A program made the translations under genes and the position numbers. Below, in pieces: positions 1 to 8,089 of a stretch of 12,259 nucleotides of DNA. The stretch covers positions 1 through 12,259 of the forward strand of contig JAGYLT010000037.1 of assembly GCA_018400545.1 (NCBI GenBank). The letters run 5' to 3'. The DNA comes from Bacteroidales bacterium. GTDB lineage: Bacteria > Bacteroidota > Bacteroidia > Bacteroidales > 4484-276. How positions within the stretch are numbered: position 1 is the first letter of the stretch; every line of letters starts with the position of its first letter. Under the pieces are notes generated by a model. It was not told the DNA's origin. It saw nothing but the letters and a program-made list of their open reading frames with translations, and did no database searches.

Positions 1-3000
1 ATGCCATCCGGTAAGAAACATAGGCATAGCAGGTGGAGTGCGATTTGTTAAAAGCATATTTGGCAAACTCCAGCCAGTCTTTCCAGATTTTGGCCACCAC
101 CTCTTTTTTGTGGCCACGTTCTTCGGCACCCTTGTAAAACTTGGGTTCCAGTTCGTTCAGCAAGGCCACTCTTTTCTTTCCCATGGCTTTCCGCAGGTTG
201 TCGGCCTGCCCGCGCGTAAACCCGGCCAGCTTTTGCGACAGGCGCATCACCTGCTCCTGGTAAACCGTAATCCCGAAAGTTTCCTTAAGATATTCGGCCA
301 TTTCAGGGATGTCATACTCCACCTTTTCTTTGCCGTGCTTCCGCCGGATGTAGTTCGGAATGTATTCCATCGGGCCCGGACGGTAAAGGGCATTCATGGC
401 GATCAGATCCTCAAACCGGTTGGGTTTAAGCTGACGCAGATTTTTTTTCATCCCGTCCGACTCAAACTGGAACACGCCGGTTGTATCGCCGCGGCTATAG
501 AGCTCAAATGTTTGTTTATCGTCATGTGGAATATTGTTGATGTCGATTTCATCGCCCTTTGATTTTTTGATATTCTCGATGGTATCTTTAATAATCGACA
601 ATGTTTTCAATCCCAGGAAATCCATTTTAAGCATGCCGGCATCCTCGATGTGGGAGCCGTCAAACTGGGTTACCAATAGATCTGCGTCTTTTGCCGTGCT
701 CAGCGGGATATGATCCAAAAGGCTGTCCTTGCTGATGATGATGCCACAGGCATGCGTGCCGATATTCCTGACAGTACCTTCCATTTTCTCAGCGCTGATG
801 AGGGTGTTTTTCACCAGTGGATCGTTGGAAGAATTCTTCTCTTTTAACAATTCCGGGGTTTCTTTGTAGGCATCTTTAAAGCTCGTTCCGGGCCTTGTCG
901 GGATGAGTTTTGCCAGGCGGTTGGCCTCCGAAAGTGAAAGCTGTTTTACACGTGCCACATCGCGGATGGCCATTTTGGGTGCCATTTTCCCAAAAGTGAT
1001 GATGTGTGCTACCCGATCCTGGCCGTATTTTTCCACCACCCAGTTGAGGATACGTTCGCGCCCGTCTTCATCGAAGTCGATGTCGATATCGGGCAGCGAA
1101 ATACGGTCGGGGTTCAGAAAACGCTCAAAAAGAAGATCATAACTGATGGGGTCAACATCCGTGATCCTGAGGCAATATGCCACAACAGAACCAGCGGCAG
1201 ACCCTCTACCCGGCCCTACCCAAACACCCATTTCACGGGCCTGGCGCAGGAAATCCCAAACAATCAAAAAATATCCGGGATATCCCATTTTTTTGATCAC
1301 TTTTAACTCAAAATCAATGCGGTCCTTCACCTGGTCGGTAAGCTCATCATACCGTTCTTTCGCACCCTCATAAGTAAGATGGGTCAGGTAGTCCGATTCG
1401 AATTTGATGCGAATCACTTTGTCGTATCCTTCCAGTCGTTCGAAGTTTTGCTCACCTTTCTCCTCATTAAATTCTTTGATGAGCATTTCCTCAGTAAACT
1501 TTTCCCGGTAGTCTTCTATGGTTCCAAAATCTTTAGGGATATTATATTCGGGCATCATCGGATTGCGCTTCAGCCCGAATGATTCAATTTTGTCCACGAT
1601 CTCCTGCGTATTCGTTATGGCTTCGGGGATGTGGGCAAATTGCGACTGCATTTCTTTTTGTGACTTAAAATAATACTGGTCGCTGGTATATCCGAAACGC
1701 TTATCACGACCCCGGCCCTTAGGGGTGGATTGGTATTCGTTTTCCTTGATGCAGATCAGGCTGTCGTGCAGATCAAAATCTTCTTTTTCCAGGAAAAATA
1801 CTTCGTTGGCAGCAATCACTTTAACGTTATGCTTTTTCGCAAACTCCAACAAAACTGCGTTGGAACGCTCTTCTTCGGGGGTTTCATGGCCGTTAAGCTG
1901 CACATAAAAATCATCGCCAAACTGCTCTTTCCACCAGATAAAAGCTTCCTCAGCCTGCTGCTCTCCCACATTCAGGATCAGGTTATTCACTTCAGAGTAT
2001 ATGCCACCCGTTGTTGTAATCAGATCATCCTTACATGCCTTTAGAATTTCTTTATCGATGCGGGGAAATCCACCATAATTGCCCTCAATCCAGCCCAGCG
2101 AACTTAACTTCGATAAGTTCCGGTAACCGTTTAAATTTTTTGCCAGGAACAATTGTTGGGATCGCCTGTCGGGATCATCTTTTGTGAATTTAACTTTTTT
2201 CCGGTCTTTAACCAGATACAATTCTGCGCCAATAATGGGTTTCAGCTCATTTTTTTGAGCAACTTTAATAAACTGAAAAGCCCCGAACAGATTACCGAGA
2301 TCGGTGATGGCAAGGGCATTCATTCCCAGCGATTTGGCTTTTTTCACCAGGGCTTCAACGGATGGTGTGGCATTGAGCACCGAAAAATAGGAATGCACGT
2401 GCAAATGGGTGAACGGCTCGGCAACCAGTTTCTCGATGCTGGCTTCATCCGCTTTTGCGGTTTTGGGTTCGGATATTTGTTTAGCCAGCTTTTCGCTGAG
2501 TTCTTTATTGGATTCAAAAGCGATATTTTCGGGTTCAATGGGAATCCGGTTTTTCTCCCGGAATTCTTTCAGCTCAGCCGGATCAACTTTCAGATGGCGT
2601 TCGCCAATTACATTTAGCCGGATAAGTTCCAGGATACAGCGGGAAGTAGCAATCACGTCGGCGGTGGCATTGTGGGCCTCTTCAAACTCCACATCGAAGA
2701 GCTTCTTATGCAACTCCGAAAGGTTGGGGTATTTAAAACGTCCGCCACGGCCGCCGGGCAATGCACAAAAATCCACAGTAGTCTGCATCGAATCCACTAC
2801 AGGTTTTCCGCGGAGCGGGTTTTCAAGGCCGTTTCTCAGGAATTCTGAACCGGCGATATTGATATCGAACTCAACATTATGGCCGGCAATGTGGGAGCAT
2901 CTTGCGATGGCATCTGAAAATTGTTTCAAAACAAAATGGATATCCTTTCCGTAATGTTCGGCCATTTTGGTTGAGATACCATGAATTTTTTCGGAATTGA

Positions 3001-3178
3001 AAGGGATGGTGTAGCCGTCGGGCCTGACGATGTAGTTTTTTCCTTCAATTAGTGAACCATCAAAATCGTGAAGCTGCCAGGCTATCTGGACCATCCTTGG
3101 CCAGTTTTCAAAATCGGTGAGCGGGGCATTAAAATTCCGGGGCAGGCCGGTGGTTTCGGTATCAAAAATCAGATACAT
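1..3178 (-). CDS. dnaE: DNA polymerase III subunit alpha with N-terminal exonuclease domain (3' end outside window)
   Basis: Replicative DNA polymerase catalytic subunit, here with proofreading in the same chain. Reading from the ATG at 3178-3176 gives 1059 codons open to the left edge; the C-terminal part (rest of fingers, HhH/OB region, tau-binding tail) is missing. Residues 1-190 are a DEDDh exonuclease: FDTETTG at the start gives D6 and E8, then D105 (HNVEFD), H169 and D174. The PHP domain begins near residue 256 (THLHVHS) but has lost several usual metal ligands (see findings). The C-family palm follows: GRGSAAGS near 657-664, catalytic D699 and D701 in PDIDIDF, and D853 in KMDFLGLKT. 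RPGPMEYIPNYIRRKHGK lies further on. Fused exonuclease-DnaE proteins of roughly 1,400-1,500 residues are known in Bacteroidota, so about 70 percent is visible. No Shine-Dalgarno is seen. A candidate -7 element lies at 3230-3223. Confidence 0.96.
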   Translation of the reverse strand, partial: MYLIFDTETTGLPRNFNAPLTDFENWPRMVQIAWQLHDFDGSLIEGKNYIVRPDGYTIPFNSEKIHGISTKMAEHYGKDIHFVLKQFSDAIARCSHIAGHNVEFDINIAGSEFLRNGLENPLRGKPVVDSMQTTVDFCALPGGRGGRFKYPNLSELHKKLFDVEFEEAHNATADVIATSRCILELIRLNVIGERHLKVDPAELKEFREKNRIPIEPENIAFESNKELSEKLAKQISEPKTAKADEASIEKLVAEPFTHLHVHSYFSVLNATPSVEALVKKAKSLGMNALAITDLGNLFGAFQFIKVAQKNELKPIIGAELYLVKDRKKVKFTKDDPDRRSQQLFLAKNLNGYRNLSKLSSLGWIEGNYGGFPRIDKEILKACKDDLITTTGGIYSEVNNLILNVGEQQAEEAFIWWKEQFGDDFYVQLNGHETPEEERSNAVLLEFAKKHNVKVIAANEVFFLEKEDFDLHDSLICIKENEYQSTPKGRGRDKRFGYTSDQYYFKSQKEMQSQFAHIPEAITNTQEIVDKIESFGLKRNPMMPEYNIPKDFGTIEDYREKFTEEMLIKEFNEEKGEQNFERLEGYDKVIRIKFESDYLTHLTYEGAKERYDELTDQVKDRIDFELKVIKKMGYPGYFLIVWDFLRQAREMGVWVGPGRGSAAGSVVAYCLRITDVDPISYDLLFERFLNPDRISLPDIDIDFDEDGRERILNWVVEKYGQDRVAHIITFGKMAPKMAIRDVARVKQLSLSEANRLAKLIPTRPGTSFKDAYKETPELLKEKNSSNDPLVKNTLISAEKMEGTVRNIGTHACGIIISKDSLLDHIPLSTAKDADLLVTQFDGSHIEDAGMLKMDFLGLKTLSIIKDTIENIKKSKGDEIDINNIPHDDKQTFELYSRGDTTGVFQFESDGMKKNLRQLKPNRFEDLIAMNALYRPGPMEYIPNYIRRKHGKEKVEYDIPEMAEYLKETFGITVYQEQVMRLSQKLAGFTRGQADNLRKAMGKKRVALLNELEPKFYKGAEERGHKKEVVAKIWKDWLEFAKYAFNKSHSTCYAYVSYRMA

Positions 3179-3222
3179 AAATGAAGCTATTATGAATGGT
3201 GATTAATAAAGAAAAGAGGTTA

Positions 3223-3230
3223 CAAAATTA
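3223..3230 (-). promoter_or_regulatory. Candidate Bacteroidota -7 promoter element for dnaE
   Basis: On the minus strand the bases read TAATTTTG, a full match to the phylum's TAnnTTTG -7 consensus. It would start transcription near 3216, leaving a leader of about 38 nt before the dnaE ATG. I see no convincing -33 TTG at the usual distance, so this rests on the -7 match and position alone. Confidence 0.4.
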
Positions 3231-3316
3231 ATGAAAATGCCTGCTGATGCCGCCGGATGTTGATAAGTAAGAAAGTTGAAAAAGTACTGAAAATTAGGGT
3301 TTTGAAATTTTTGTTA

Positions 3317-3345
3317 ATAAAAAAACCGGTAGGTTATACCGGCTT
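3317..3345 (-). terminator. Intrinsic terminator of the yebC-family gene
   Basis: On the minus strand CCGGTA (3342-3337), a five-base loop and TACCGG (3331-3326) form a perfect 6-bp stem, extendable to 9 bp with one G-T pair. Seven T residues follow (3325-3319). It starts 25 nt after the yebC-family stop codon and points the same way, separating that gene from dnaE, which has its own candidate promoter further along. Confidence 0.8.
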
Positions 3346-3369
3346 CATCATATACAATTTCACGGAGGA

Positions 3370-4116
3370 TCAGTCCATTTCTGCCATAATTTCTTCTGTA
3401 ATTTCCATGTTGTGAAACACCTTCTGCACATCATCATCATCTTCGAATACTTCGATCACTTTCAGTATTTTTTTGGCATCTTCCAGTTCAAGCGTTGTGG
3501 TGTCGTTAGGGATGCGCTGTAGCTCTGCATTTTCGGCTTCAATGCCCATTTCTTCAAGTTTTTTTTGCATGCGGCCAAAATCTTCCATGGAGGTGGTAAC
3601 GGTTATCATTCCCTCTTCTTCGGCAATATCCTCAGCACCGCCATCAATCACTTCCAGTTCAAATTCTTCCATATCCATATCTTCTTTCAGCGGGATGGAA
3701 AAAATACCTTTTCTGTCGAACAGGAAACTCAACGAGCCGGAGGTCCCCAGGTTTCCGCCATATTTATTAAAAATCGCGCGAACGCTGCTTACCGTGCGCT
3801 GTTGGTTGTCGGTGGTGCACTCCACATAAACCGCGATGCCATTGGGCAAATAACCTTCAAAAGTTTGTTCGGTAAACGCAGCCGAATCCTTATCGCTGCC
3901 TTTGTTGATGGCGCGTTCGATGTTGTCTTTGGGCATACTGGCCCCTTTGGCGTTTTGTATTGCAAGCCTCAGCCTTGGGTTGGCTTCGGGATCAGGGCCT
4001 CCTTCCTTTACTGCAACAGTAATTTCCTTAATAATCTTCGAAAAAATCTTCGAGCGTTTGGCATCTGCCGCACCCTTCTTCCGCTTAATGGTTGACCATT
4101 TATTGTGTCCTGACAT
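3370..4116 (-). CDS. yebC: YebC/PmpR/TACO1 family protein
   Basis: A 248-residue protein matching the YebC/PmpR family across its whole length. It has the diagnostic start MSGHNKWSTIKRKKGAADAK, the ANPRLRLAIQNAK segment, MPKDNIERAINKG, the GYLPNGIAVYVEC and DNQQRTVSSVRAIF core, and GGNLGTSGSLSFLFDRKG. Length is normal for the family (about 240-250). Family members have been described both as DNA-binding transcriptional regulators and, more recently, as ribosome-associated factors that relieve stalling (the mitochondrial homologue TACO1 promotes COX1 translation). The sequence does not say which applies here. The C-terminal third is strongly acidic (DDDD near 226-229). The start has no Shine-Dalgarno and an A/T-rich leader. 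It diverges from the histidine kinase gene across 123 nt and ends in its own terminator. An open frame of 176 codons on the opposite strand is a shadow. Confidence 0.95.
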   Translation of the reverse strand: MSGHNKWSTIKRKKGAADAKRSKIFSKIIKEITVAVKEGGPDPEANPRLRLAIQNAKGASMPKDNIERAINKGSDKDSAAFTEQTFEGYLPNGIAVYVECTTDNQQRTVSSVRAIFNKYGGNLGTSGSLSFLFDRKGIFSIPLKEDMDMEEFELEVIDGGAEDIAEEEGMITVTTSMEDFGRMQKKLEEMGIEAENAELQRIPNDTTTLELEDAKKILKVIEVFEDDDDVQKVFHNMEITEEIMAEMD

Positions 4117-4223
4117 ATGTTAAGTTTTTCTATATTATTTTAATTTGTAAAAATACAATTTTTAAATATTTCCAGAAGTAAATTATCGGGCTCAGGCATT
4201 AAACCATTCATCATTAATTACTC

Positions 4224-4231
4224 TATCTTTG
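4224..4231 (+). promoter_or_regulatory. Candidate -7 element for the kinase/regulator operon
   Basis: TATCTTTG is a full match to the Bacteroidota TAnnTTTG -7 consensus and ends only 8 nt before the kinase ATG at 4240. If used, the transcript would be almost leaderless. No TTG lies at the usual -33 distance, so support is the -7 match and location only. Confidence 0.35.
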
Positions 4232-4239
4232 GTCGCCAA

Positions 4240-6024
4240 ATGCGGCATATTTCACTCAACGAAAAACTTGTGGTTTATTTCGTAATCCTTGGTGTTTCAG
4301 GATTAATTGCTGTTGCTGTTTTATCGTTTTACACCTCACGGGAAGCCCTGCTTAACCGGACATTCGATCAGTTAACCTCAGTGAGGGTAAACAAAAAAAT
4401 GCAGATCGAATCATTTTTCCAGGACCGCATTCGTGATATTCGTTTGCTTTCAAAAACCGGAGAAGCAAAAAATGTTGCTCAATGGCTTAGCGACAACGAA
4501 TCCCGGGAAAACTCCGGCACTGATCCGGAAAAATCACTGAGTCAATATTTGACCAATTATCTTGGCATAGCAAGATATTACAGCAAGATCATTTTTCTGG
4601 ATTCATCCGGCATCGCTATCAGTTTTAGCGTTAATGATCCGGATAGTTGGAAACACATTCAGCATTTTGGTAGTTCAGATTTAGACATTAAAATTCCTAA
4701 AGAAAAATTATTGGCTCCCGATGTAGAAATTCACGAGCTCCAAATTCCAACCGAAAGTAACGAACCGGTAATAATTATATCCGCGCCGATTTATGAAAAC
4801 CCGCAGGTTTCAGCGCTAATTATGGAGATGTCGCTGGAAGAGATTAACCGTATTATGCTGGAAAACAACCCAAATGATGGCCTGGGAAATAGTGGTGAAT
4901 CCTACCTCGTTGGGCCGGATTCGCTCATGAGAAGCCAATCCCGGTTTAAGGAAAATTCTGTTTTGAAAACGGTTGTTAATACCCGTGGCACAAAAGAAGC
5001 GCTTAATGGAAAATCGGATATTTCCATCATTGACGATTACCGCGGCATTGGCGTTTTGAGTTCGTTTAGCCCACTGGACATTCCCGGGTTAAACTGGGTG
5101 ATCCTGGCAGAGATTGACACAGCCGAGGCCATGTCGCCCATCAGAAATTTATTATCTGATTTTTTATTGATAGGATTAATCGTTGCCGTGCTGATTTTTG
5201 TTTTTGCGTACATTTTAGCCAGAAGAATTACCTCTCCCATTATTCAGCTAAAAAATGCAGCCGGTAACATTTCGGAGGGAAACCTAAATATTCAACTGCC
5301 GGTTACATCAAACGATGAAATTGGTGAACTTACAACGGCATTCAATCAAATGGCTGACCAGTTGCATCAACAACAGGAACTGATAAACGAGGAAAAGAAA
5401 AAGCGGCTCCGCTCAATTATCGACGGGCAGGAAAAAGAGCGGCAGCGCCTATCCAGGGATTTGCATGATGGACTGGGGCAATCGCTCATTGCCATAAAAC
5501 TCCAGCTTGAAAATTATTGTGAATCGGAAAGCTCAGGCGATAACGATCAAATGGCCAAAATCAAAGGTTATTTCGATCAGACCATTGAGGACATCCGCAG
5601 GATGTCGAATGATCTGGCCCCCTCGGTGCTTGATGAATTCGGGCTAACTACGGCATTGAAAAATCTCTGCCGAAACTTTAGTCAATCTGCCGGCATACCT
5701 GTACATTTTAAAACCACAGGGCCAGGCCTGAAAATAGCGAACAAAACCAAAATCTACATCTACAGGATTTGCCAGGAAGCCCTCACCAATGCCATAAAAC
5801 ATGCAAAGGCATCGCTGATCGAGGTAAACCTGAATTTTGAAAAGCAATTGATAAAGCTTGACATTAAAGACGACGGTAAGGGTTTCGATTTGGAAAGTAC
5901 GGAACACTCGGGCGGAAATGGCCTGAACAACCTGTTTGAGCGTGCCCAAATCATCAATGGCTTTCTACAAATCATTACCTCGCCCGGTCATGGAACCAAG
6001 ATTAGGTTTGAATGCAAAATTTAA
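4240..6024 (+). CDS. Membrane sensor histidine kinase, HisKA_3 (NarL/DesK-like) type
   Basis: A 594-residue two-component sensor. Membrane segment 1 is at about 11-30 and segment 2 at about 304-327, enclosing a periplasmic domain of about 270 residues whose layout suggests a Cache-type ligand sensor (FLDSSGIAISFS near 119-130); I cannot name the ligand. A HAMP domain spans about 328-380 (RRITSPI, NDEIGELTTAFNQMADQL). The HisKA_3 dimerisation domain contains H409 in RLSRDLHDGLGQSL, the phosphorylated histidine. The ATPase domain has the N box around N517 (CQEALTNAIKHA), the G1 box DDGKGF at 544-549 and the glycine-rich GGNGLNNL at 558-565. All kinase residues I can check are present. The start at 4240 places the first membrane segment directly at the N-terminus. 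The next gene starts at or just after its stop and encodes the matching regulator, so the two are co-transcribed. It diverges from yebC. Confidence 0.95.
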   Translation: MRHISLNEKLVVYFVILGVSGLIAVAVLSFYTSREALLNRTFDQLTSVRVNKKMQIESFFQDRIRDIRLLSKTGEAKNVAQWLSDNESRENSGTDPEKSLSQYLTNYLGIARYYSKIIFLDSSGIAISFSVNDPDSWKHIQHFGSSDLDIKIPKEKLLAPDVEIHELQIPTESNEPVIIISAPIYENPQVSALIMEMSLEEINRIMLENNPNDGLGNSGESYLVGPDSLMRSQSRFKENSVLKTVVNTRGTKEALNGKSDISIIDDYRGIGVLSSFSPLDIPGLNWVILAEIDTAEAMSPIRNLLSDFLLIGLIVAVLIFVFAYILARRITSPIIQLKNAAGNISEGNLNIQLPVTSNDEIGELTTAFNQMADQLHQQQELINEEKKKRLRSIIDGQEKERQRLSRDLHDGLGQSLIAIKLQLENYCESESSGDNDQMAKIKGYFDQTIEDIRRMSNDLAPSVLDEFGLTTALKNLCRNFSQSAGIPVHFKTTGPGLKIANKTKIYIYRICQEALTNAIKHAKASLIEVNLNFEKQLIKLDIKDDGKGFDLESTEHSGGNGLNNLFERAQIINGFLQIITSPGHGTKIRFECKI

Positions 6025-6035
6025 AACTAAGCAGC

Positions 6036-6701
6036 ATGGAAAATGCAGGACAAAATACCATTAAACTTATCCTGGTTGAAGATCACCTGATTGTCCGTGA
6101 CGGGATCAAGGCATTGCTTTCAGGTAACGAAAAGTTTGAAATCATCGGCGAGGCAGATTCCGGATCACACTTTTTCGCCTTACTAAAATCCCATAAGCCC
6201 GATGTGGTTTTGCTCGACATCAACCTGCCGGATATCTCAGGTATTGAAATTACCAAAAAACTTGCGGCCGGATATCCCAACATCAAAGTAGTGGTGCTTT
6301 CGATGTACAATACCGAAGATTATATTTTTAATGCCGTAAAGGCCGGGGCAAAGGCCTATCTCCCAAAAACCACCAACCGGGCCGAACTCCAGGAAGCGGT
6401 AATTTCGGTTTACAGGGGCGAAGAATATTTTAGCCAGTCCATTTCCAATGTAATCCTGCGAAGTTTTATCCAACAGGCAAAAAGCGAAGTTAACGGAAGA
6501 GGAAATCAACTGTCGGTCCGCGAAACTGAAATTCTGAAATTGTTTGCCGAAGGCTCATCCAATACCGAAATTGCAGATCAACTCTTCATCAGCGTCCGGA
6601 CCGTTGAATCGCACAAAAATCACATCATGCAAAAACTGGAACTTAAATCCACTGTTGACCTCATCAAGTTTGCCATCCGGAATAACATCATTGAGATTTA
6701 G
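6036..6701 (+). CDS. NarL/LuxR-family response regulator
   Basis: Partner of the upstream kinase. The receiver domain has the acidic pair in LVEDH, the phosphorylated aspartate in VVLLDINLPD, a serine in VVLSMYN and the lysine in YLPKT. The C-terminal LuxR helix-turn-helix covers about the last 64 residues (LSVRETEILKLFAEG, then the recognition helix in FISVRTVESHKNHIMQKL). I prefer the ATG at 6036 (221 residues), 11 nt after the kinase stop, because the receiver strand then begins at a normal distance. An ATG at 6012 gives 229 residues and overlaps the kinase gene by 13 nt; it cannot be excluded. All key residues are intact. Target genes are unknown; the porin and amt genes lie immediately downstream on the same strand, with an inverted repeat between. 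Confidence 0.94.
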   Translation: MENAGQNTIKLILVEDHLIVRDGIKALLSGNEKFEIIGEADSGSHFFALLKSHKPDVVLLDINLPDISGIEITKKLAAGYPNIKVVVLSMYNTEDYIFNAVKAGAKAYLPKTTNRAELQEAVISVYRGEEYFSQSISNVILRSFIQQAKSEVNGRGNQLSVRETEILKLFAEGSSNTEIADQLFISVRTVESHKNHIMQKLELKSTVDLIKFAIRNNIIEI

Positions 6702-6714
6702 TTTCTCTCTTTCC

Positions 6715-6792
6715 CAACTTGTACAAGCCAAAACCAAACAGGAGTGGTTACATAAAAATTGGCGGGTTACCAGTTTTGGCTTGTCCAAGTTG
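6715..6792 (+). repeat. 20-bp near-perfect inverted repeat downstream of the response regulator
   Basis: CAACTTGTACAAGCCAAAAC at 6715-6734 pairs with GTTTTGGCTTGTCCAAGTTG at 6773-6792 at 19 of 20 positions, with a 38-nt spacer. The left arm also contains the 10-bp palindrome CTTGTACAAG; the right arm's copy is broken by the one mismatch. It begins 14 nt after the regulator stop codon. RNA from this site could form a long hairpin, but no T-run follows, so it is not a standard terminator. It could instead be an RNA-processing hairpin, a regulator-binding site or the remnant of a small mobile element. Confidence 0.75.
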
Positions 6793-6901
6793 TCAGATTG
6801 GCCCTCTTATCTATTCATTTTCTTACCATTATGAAATGGTTTGCGTGAAACACGTATAATGCTTAAGTGCCACACTGAAGTTAGTTTCAGAAATTCCGGT
6901 A

Positions 6902-6932
6902 TTGTGAGAAATGGATGAAAAGTGAAGCTTTG
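6902..6932 (+). promoter_or_regulatory. Weak candidate promoter for the porin-amt unit
   Basis: TTG at 6902-6904 is followed after 20 nt by AAGCTTTG at 6925-6932, one mismatch from TAnnTTTG. The spacing suits a Bacteroidota -33/-7 pair and would give a leader of about 30 nt before the porin ATG at 6969. The match is imperfect and the interval is short on other signals. Between the regulator stop (6701) and 6969 I otherwise see only the inverted repeat and small hairpins, such as ACCATT/AATGGT at 6825-6840. Confidence 0.28.
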
Positions 6933-6968
6933 CAGCGTTTAACGTTCATTAACAAATACCAAATTTTC

Positions 6969-7376
6969 ATGAAAAGGAATTATTTACAAAAAGGATTTCT
7001 TGCACTGTTTTTTATTGCAGGATTTTGCATTACTACCAGCGCCCAGGACGGCGGGAACTTTGATGTGGGAACAGACTTTTTTAACAGGTACGTCTGGCGC
7101 GGAACAGACTTTGGAAACTCACCTGCCATCCAGCCGTGGGCCAGCTATTCAAACTCCGGCTTTACCATTGGCGCCTGGGGTTCATACTCCACCAACTCAA
7201 ACAGTATGCAGGAAGCTGACCTGTTTGTTTCTTACGACATCCAGGAGGTGATCACACTCACAGTTACCGATTACTTTTTCCCCAATGGCATGTCGGCAGG
7301 TAACAATTATTTCGAGTATGGCGAAGACAGTACAGGCCATGTACTGGAGGGAACCATTGCAGCACAACGGGCTTGA
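6969..7376 (+). CDS. TorF-family putative outer-membrane porin, 5' part (frameshifted)
   Basis: The open frame from the ATG at 6969 encodes 135 residues and ends at a premature stop. Residues 1-24 are a signal peptide (basic MKRNYLQK, hydrophobic core, TTSAQ). The mature part, DVGTDFFNRYVWRGTDFG and then alternating polar/aromatic strands (WASYSNSGFTIGAWGSYS), matches the start of the family called TorF or Gcw_chp, predicted beta-barrels of about 220-260 residues often found near ammonium transport genes. I chose 6969 rather than the in-frame ATG at 6915 because it puts the signal peptide at the N-terminus. Family-like sequence continues after the stop in other frames to about 7687, so this is the front half of a broken or mis-sequenced gene. 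The last few residues before the stop are probably frameshift noise. Confidence 0.8.
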   Translation: MKRNYLQKGFLALFFIAGFCITTSAQDGGNFDVGTDFFNRYVWRGTDFGNSPAIQPWASYSNSGFTIGAWGSYSTNSNSMQEADLFVSYDIQEVITLTVTDYFFPNGMSAGNNYFEYGEDSTGHVLEGTIAAQRA

Positions 7377-7687
7377 AACCTGCCCATCGCACCGCTGGCG
7401 CCATGAACTTACTATGGCATGCAGTTCGGATAACTCATTGCTCTTTTTTAAAGGAACTGGTTTGTGGTACGCATAAAGAGACTGATTACAATGTTTTTGT
7501 GGGAGCAGCCACCGGAAACTACTACCTCTGCAGCAAAAACGATGACGATTTCGACGGCGTTGTGAATCTAGGATCACCACGGCCGAGAGTTTAGATTACA
7601 GATAGAGTTATTCCGCTTGGTAAGCGTAGTAATTACCAACCCAACCGCGAAAAGTATTTTCATTGTTTCGAAACCTTTTCACTTTAA
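7377..7687 (+). pseudogene. Remainder of the TorF-like porin gene, scattered over several frames
   Basis: Porin-like peptide fragments appear in order but in changing frames: NLPIAPLA, then a short SSDNSL piece, then KETDYNVFVGAATGNYY with NDDDFDGVVNLG, then ITTAESL, ITDRVIPL and LVSVVITNPTAKSIFIV. The gene would end at TTTTCACTTTAA (stop 7685-7687), giving the FSL-stop ending common in this family. I count about eight frame changes in about 310 bases, each consistent with one- or two-base indels. Order and content are those of one normal porin gene, so the frame changes are either errors in the read or very recent damage. Confidence 0.65.
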
Positions 7688-7703
7688 AATAGGGACTCAA
7701 ATT

Positions 7704-8089
7704 ATGTTCGACATTGAACCGACCGGTTTTATGATTTTTGGCCTGCAGCCTGGTAATGCTTATGACACTCAGGTCTGGCGTTTTTCTATGGAGGCCTTGC
7801 CGGAAAGAGCATTCACCGGTGTTACTGATGCAATTCTTTGACAATTTCGCTGGGCATCACAACCATTTTGTGGTAACCATCAGTTATACACTTTGTTTAG
7901 CGGCGTGAAGGCGGCGAAATATCGGAACTTGTTCATCGCTTTTCTCGCCGAGATTTAGTTCGATCAGGCATACGACAATGGTAAATATCCCATTTATATT
8001 TTTATTGCCTATCAGATGTTTGCCATCGCTTCCTACTACGTCTGGGACGCTTGTTAACCGTGTTGCGCCAAATATTGGGTTTTCTGATC
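7704..8089 (+). pseudogene. amt: 5' third of the ammonium transporter gene, broken by frameshifts
   Basis: The Amt N-terminal half can be followed in order across frames: a start at 7704 (MFDIEPTGFMIF), then ACSLVMLMT, GLAFFYGGLAGK, LMQ, TISLGITTILW, VTISYTLC, AYDNGKYPIYIFIAYQMFAI, LVNRV and FLIVWQIL, where the intact frame begins. GLAFFYGG is the Amt signature of the first membrane helices. The start lies 16 nt after the porin stop, so the two genes would be one transcription unit. About eight frame changes are needed in under 400 bases, yet nearly every conserved family segment survives. Confidence 0.7.

Noticed and set aside
38..2954. Several plus-strand open frames of 60-181 codons opposite dnaE
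   Set aside because: The minus strand holds a continuous, fully recognisable polymerase gene across this stretch. The plus-strand products show no family features and are antisense shadows.
3565..4095. A 176-codon plus-strand frame opposite yebC
   Set aside because: It lies wholly inside a highly conserved yebC-family gene on the other strand and its product has no recognisable features.
6864..6880. A sigma-54 promoter-like TGGCAC on the minus strand near the porin
   Set aside because: The GG-to-GC spacing is wrong for sigma-54 (7 instead of 10 nt between), and the orientation points away from the porin-amt genes.
6915..6968. An upstream in-frame start for the porin at 6915
   Set aside because: It would add 18 polar and mixed residues ahead of a clear signal peptide, which must be N-terminal for export.
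7197..7580. A 127-codon minus-strand frame across the disrupted porin region
   Set aside because: The plus strand carries clear porin fragments here in several frames; the minus-strand product has no family resemblance and exists because stops are shifted.
7608..7844. Open frames on both strands around 7608-7844 as independent small genes
   Set aside because: The plus-strand frame joins the tail of the porin (NPTAKSIFIV) to the start of Amt (TGFMIF) by frameshift, so it is a fusion artefact. The minus-strand frame is its shadow.
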